A DNA stretch of 22,424 bases from a virus, in the IMG/VR virus record IMGVR_UViG_3300040856_003651, positions 1 through 22,424 of that record; one strand, given 5' to 3'. Position numbers and translations under genes: made by a program. How positions within the stretch are numbered: position 1 is the stretch's first letter; each line of letters opens with the position of its first letter. A model generated the notes under the pieces. That model made no database searches. It was not told where the DNA came from and saw only the letters and a program-made list of their open reading frames with translations. Positions 22,187 to 22,424 of this stretch are shown piece after piece.

Positions 22187-22424
22187 ATATTGTTCTCATA
22201 ATTCTAACAGCCATTTTTTCTGCGTTAGCAGCGTCACCACAATAAATTGTTTGTATATTATAATTGATATTTATAAGTGACAAATATTTAAGAATATAAT
22301 TATTTGATACTCTCAATTTATTCCATTTATCTTTTGGTATATCAGACCCGATAGGAAAATTATACACATCTTCTAGATCAAATTCAAATAACATAAACCG
22401 ATGAGGTATTTCACTCAATCTTTC
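22167..22424 (-). CDS. unknown small protein upstream of terL, 5' end probably outside window
   Basis: The frame is open from the window edge to the TAA at 22169-22167 and overlaps the terL start by 20 nt. The first possible start inside is TTG at 22418, with an ATG only at codon 9 of that frame. Either TTG is the start or the gene begins beyond the edge; I favour the latter only weakly. The readable part includes HRFMLFEFDLEDVYNF, a helix-like KWNKLRVSNNYILKYL and a C-terminal AANAEKMAVRIMRTIYGKYKG. No known domain is evident. The position before terL would suit a small terminase subunit, but no DNA-binding helix-turn-helix can be seen, so I do not call it that. Confidence 0.6.
   Translation of the reverse strand, partial: ERLSEIPHRFMLFEFDLEDVYNFPIGSDIPKDKWNKLRVSNNYILKYLSLININYNIQTIYCGDAANAEKMAVRIMRTIYGKYKG
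22268..22275 (-). promoter_or_regulatory. candidate T4-type late promoter (TATAAATA) before terL
   Basis: A perfect TATAAATA on the minus strand lies 82 nt upstream of the terL ATG, inside the preceding small gene. It equals the T4 late-promoter consensus. A few such octamers per strand are expected by chance in a window this AT-rich, so only its position before the first head gene makes it notable. Confidence 0.3.

Overview
The window is a piece of a dsDNA tailed-phage genome (Caudoviricetes), AT-rich, with every supported gene on the minus strand, so transcription runs from high to low coordinates. A large terminase, portal, prohead protease/scaffold, decoration-type protein and HK97-type capsid protein lie in order. 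They are followed by a long module of fibre and lectin-like genes. The families (tail fibres carrying the LLDGQHG motif, LamG proteins opening with GPxIVTDGLVL, and a small protein starting MAHFAQIDENG) are ones I associate with marine or aquatic phages, including T4-like cyanophages and uncultured marine phages. The host cannot be told from the sequence. I see no tRNA, integrase, insertion sequence, CRISPR array or reverse transcriptase.

Head module (22424 to 14886): an unassigned small gene, terL, portal, a 505-codon protease-scaffold gene, a 153-codon putative decoration protein and the major capsid gene. Inside the protease gene, an exact AAGGAGG Shine-Dalgarno lies 5 nt before an in-frame ATG (codon 279). 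It probably yields a separate scaffold protein, as in the lambda C/Nu3 arrangement. A rho-independent terminator follows the capsid gene.

Fibre and lectin module (14786 to 1): two small proteins come first, then an 848-residue tail fibre with a tropism-determinant-like N-terminus. Next are a LamG protein split by a large glycine-rich insertion, a probable carbohydrate-binding protein, a 56-codon gene and a conserved 124-residue protein. Seven consecutive LamG paralogues follow (8182 to 2746). After them come a compositionally atypical 84-residue protein, a second fibre with the same N-terminal adaptor (536 residues), a 72-residue protein and a truncated G8-like protein at the window edge. Tail tube, sheath and baseplate genes are absent from the window.

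The most unusual feature is the LamG array. Its members share N-terminal and C-terminal blocks around diverged centres. At five gene junctions the codons for the C-terminal K/R-G-R-F/Y-G motif themselves form the Shine-Dalgarno of the next start codon, which overlaps the stop (ATGA or TAATG). One junction contains a 15-codon mini-ORF that begins and ends in the same overlapping style. I infer a translationally coupled, modular set of adhesion or receptor-binding proteins that can gain, lose or exchange cassettes through homologous borders. That interpretation is not demonstrated by the sequence alone.
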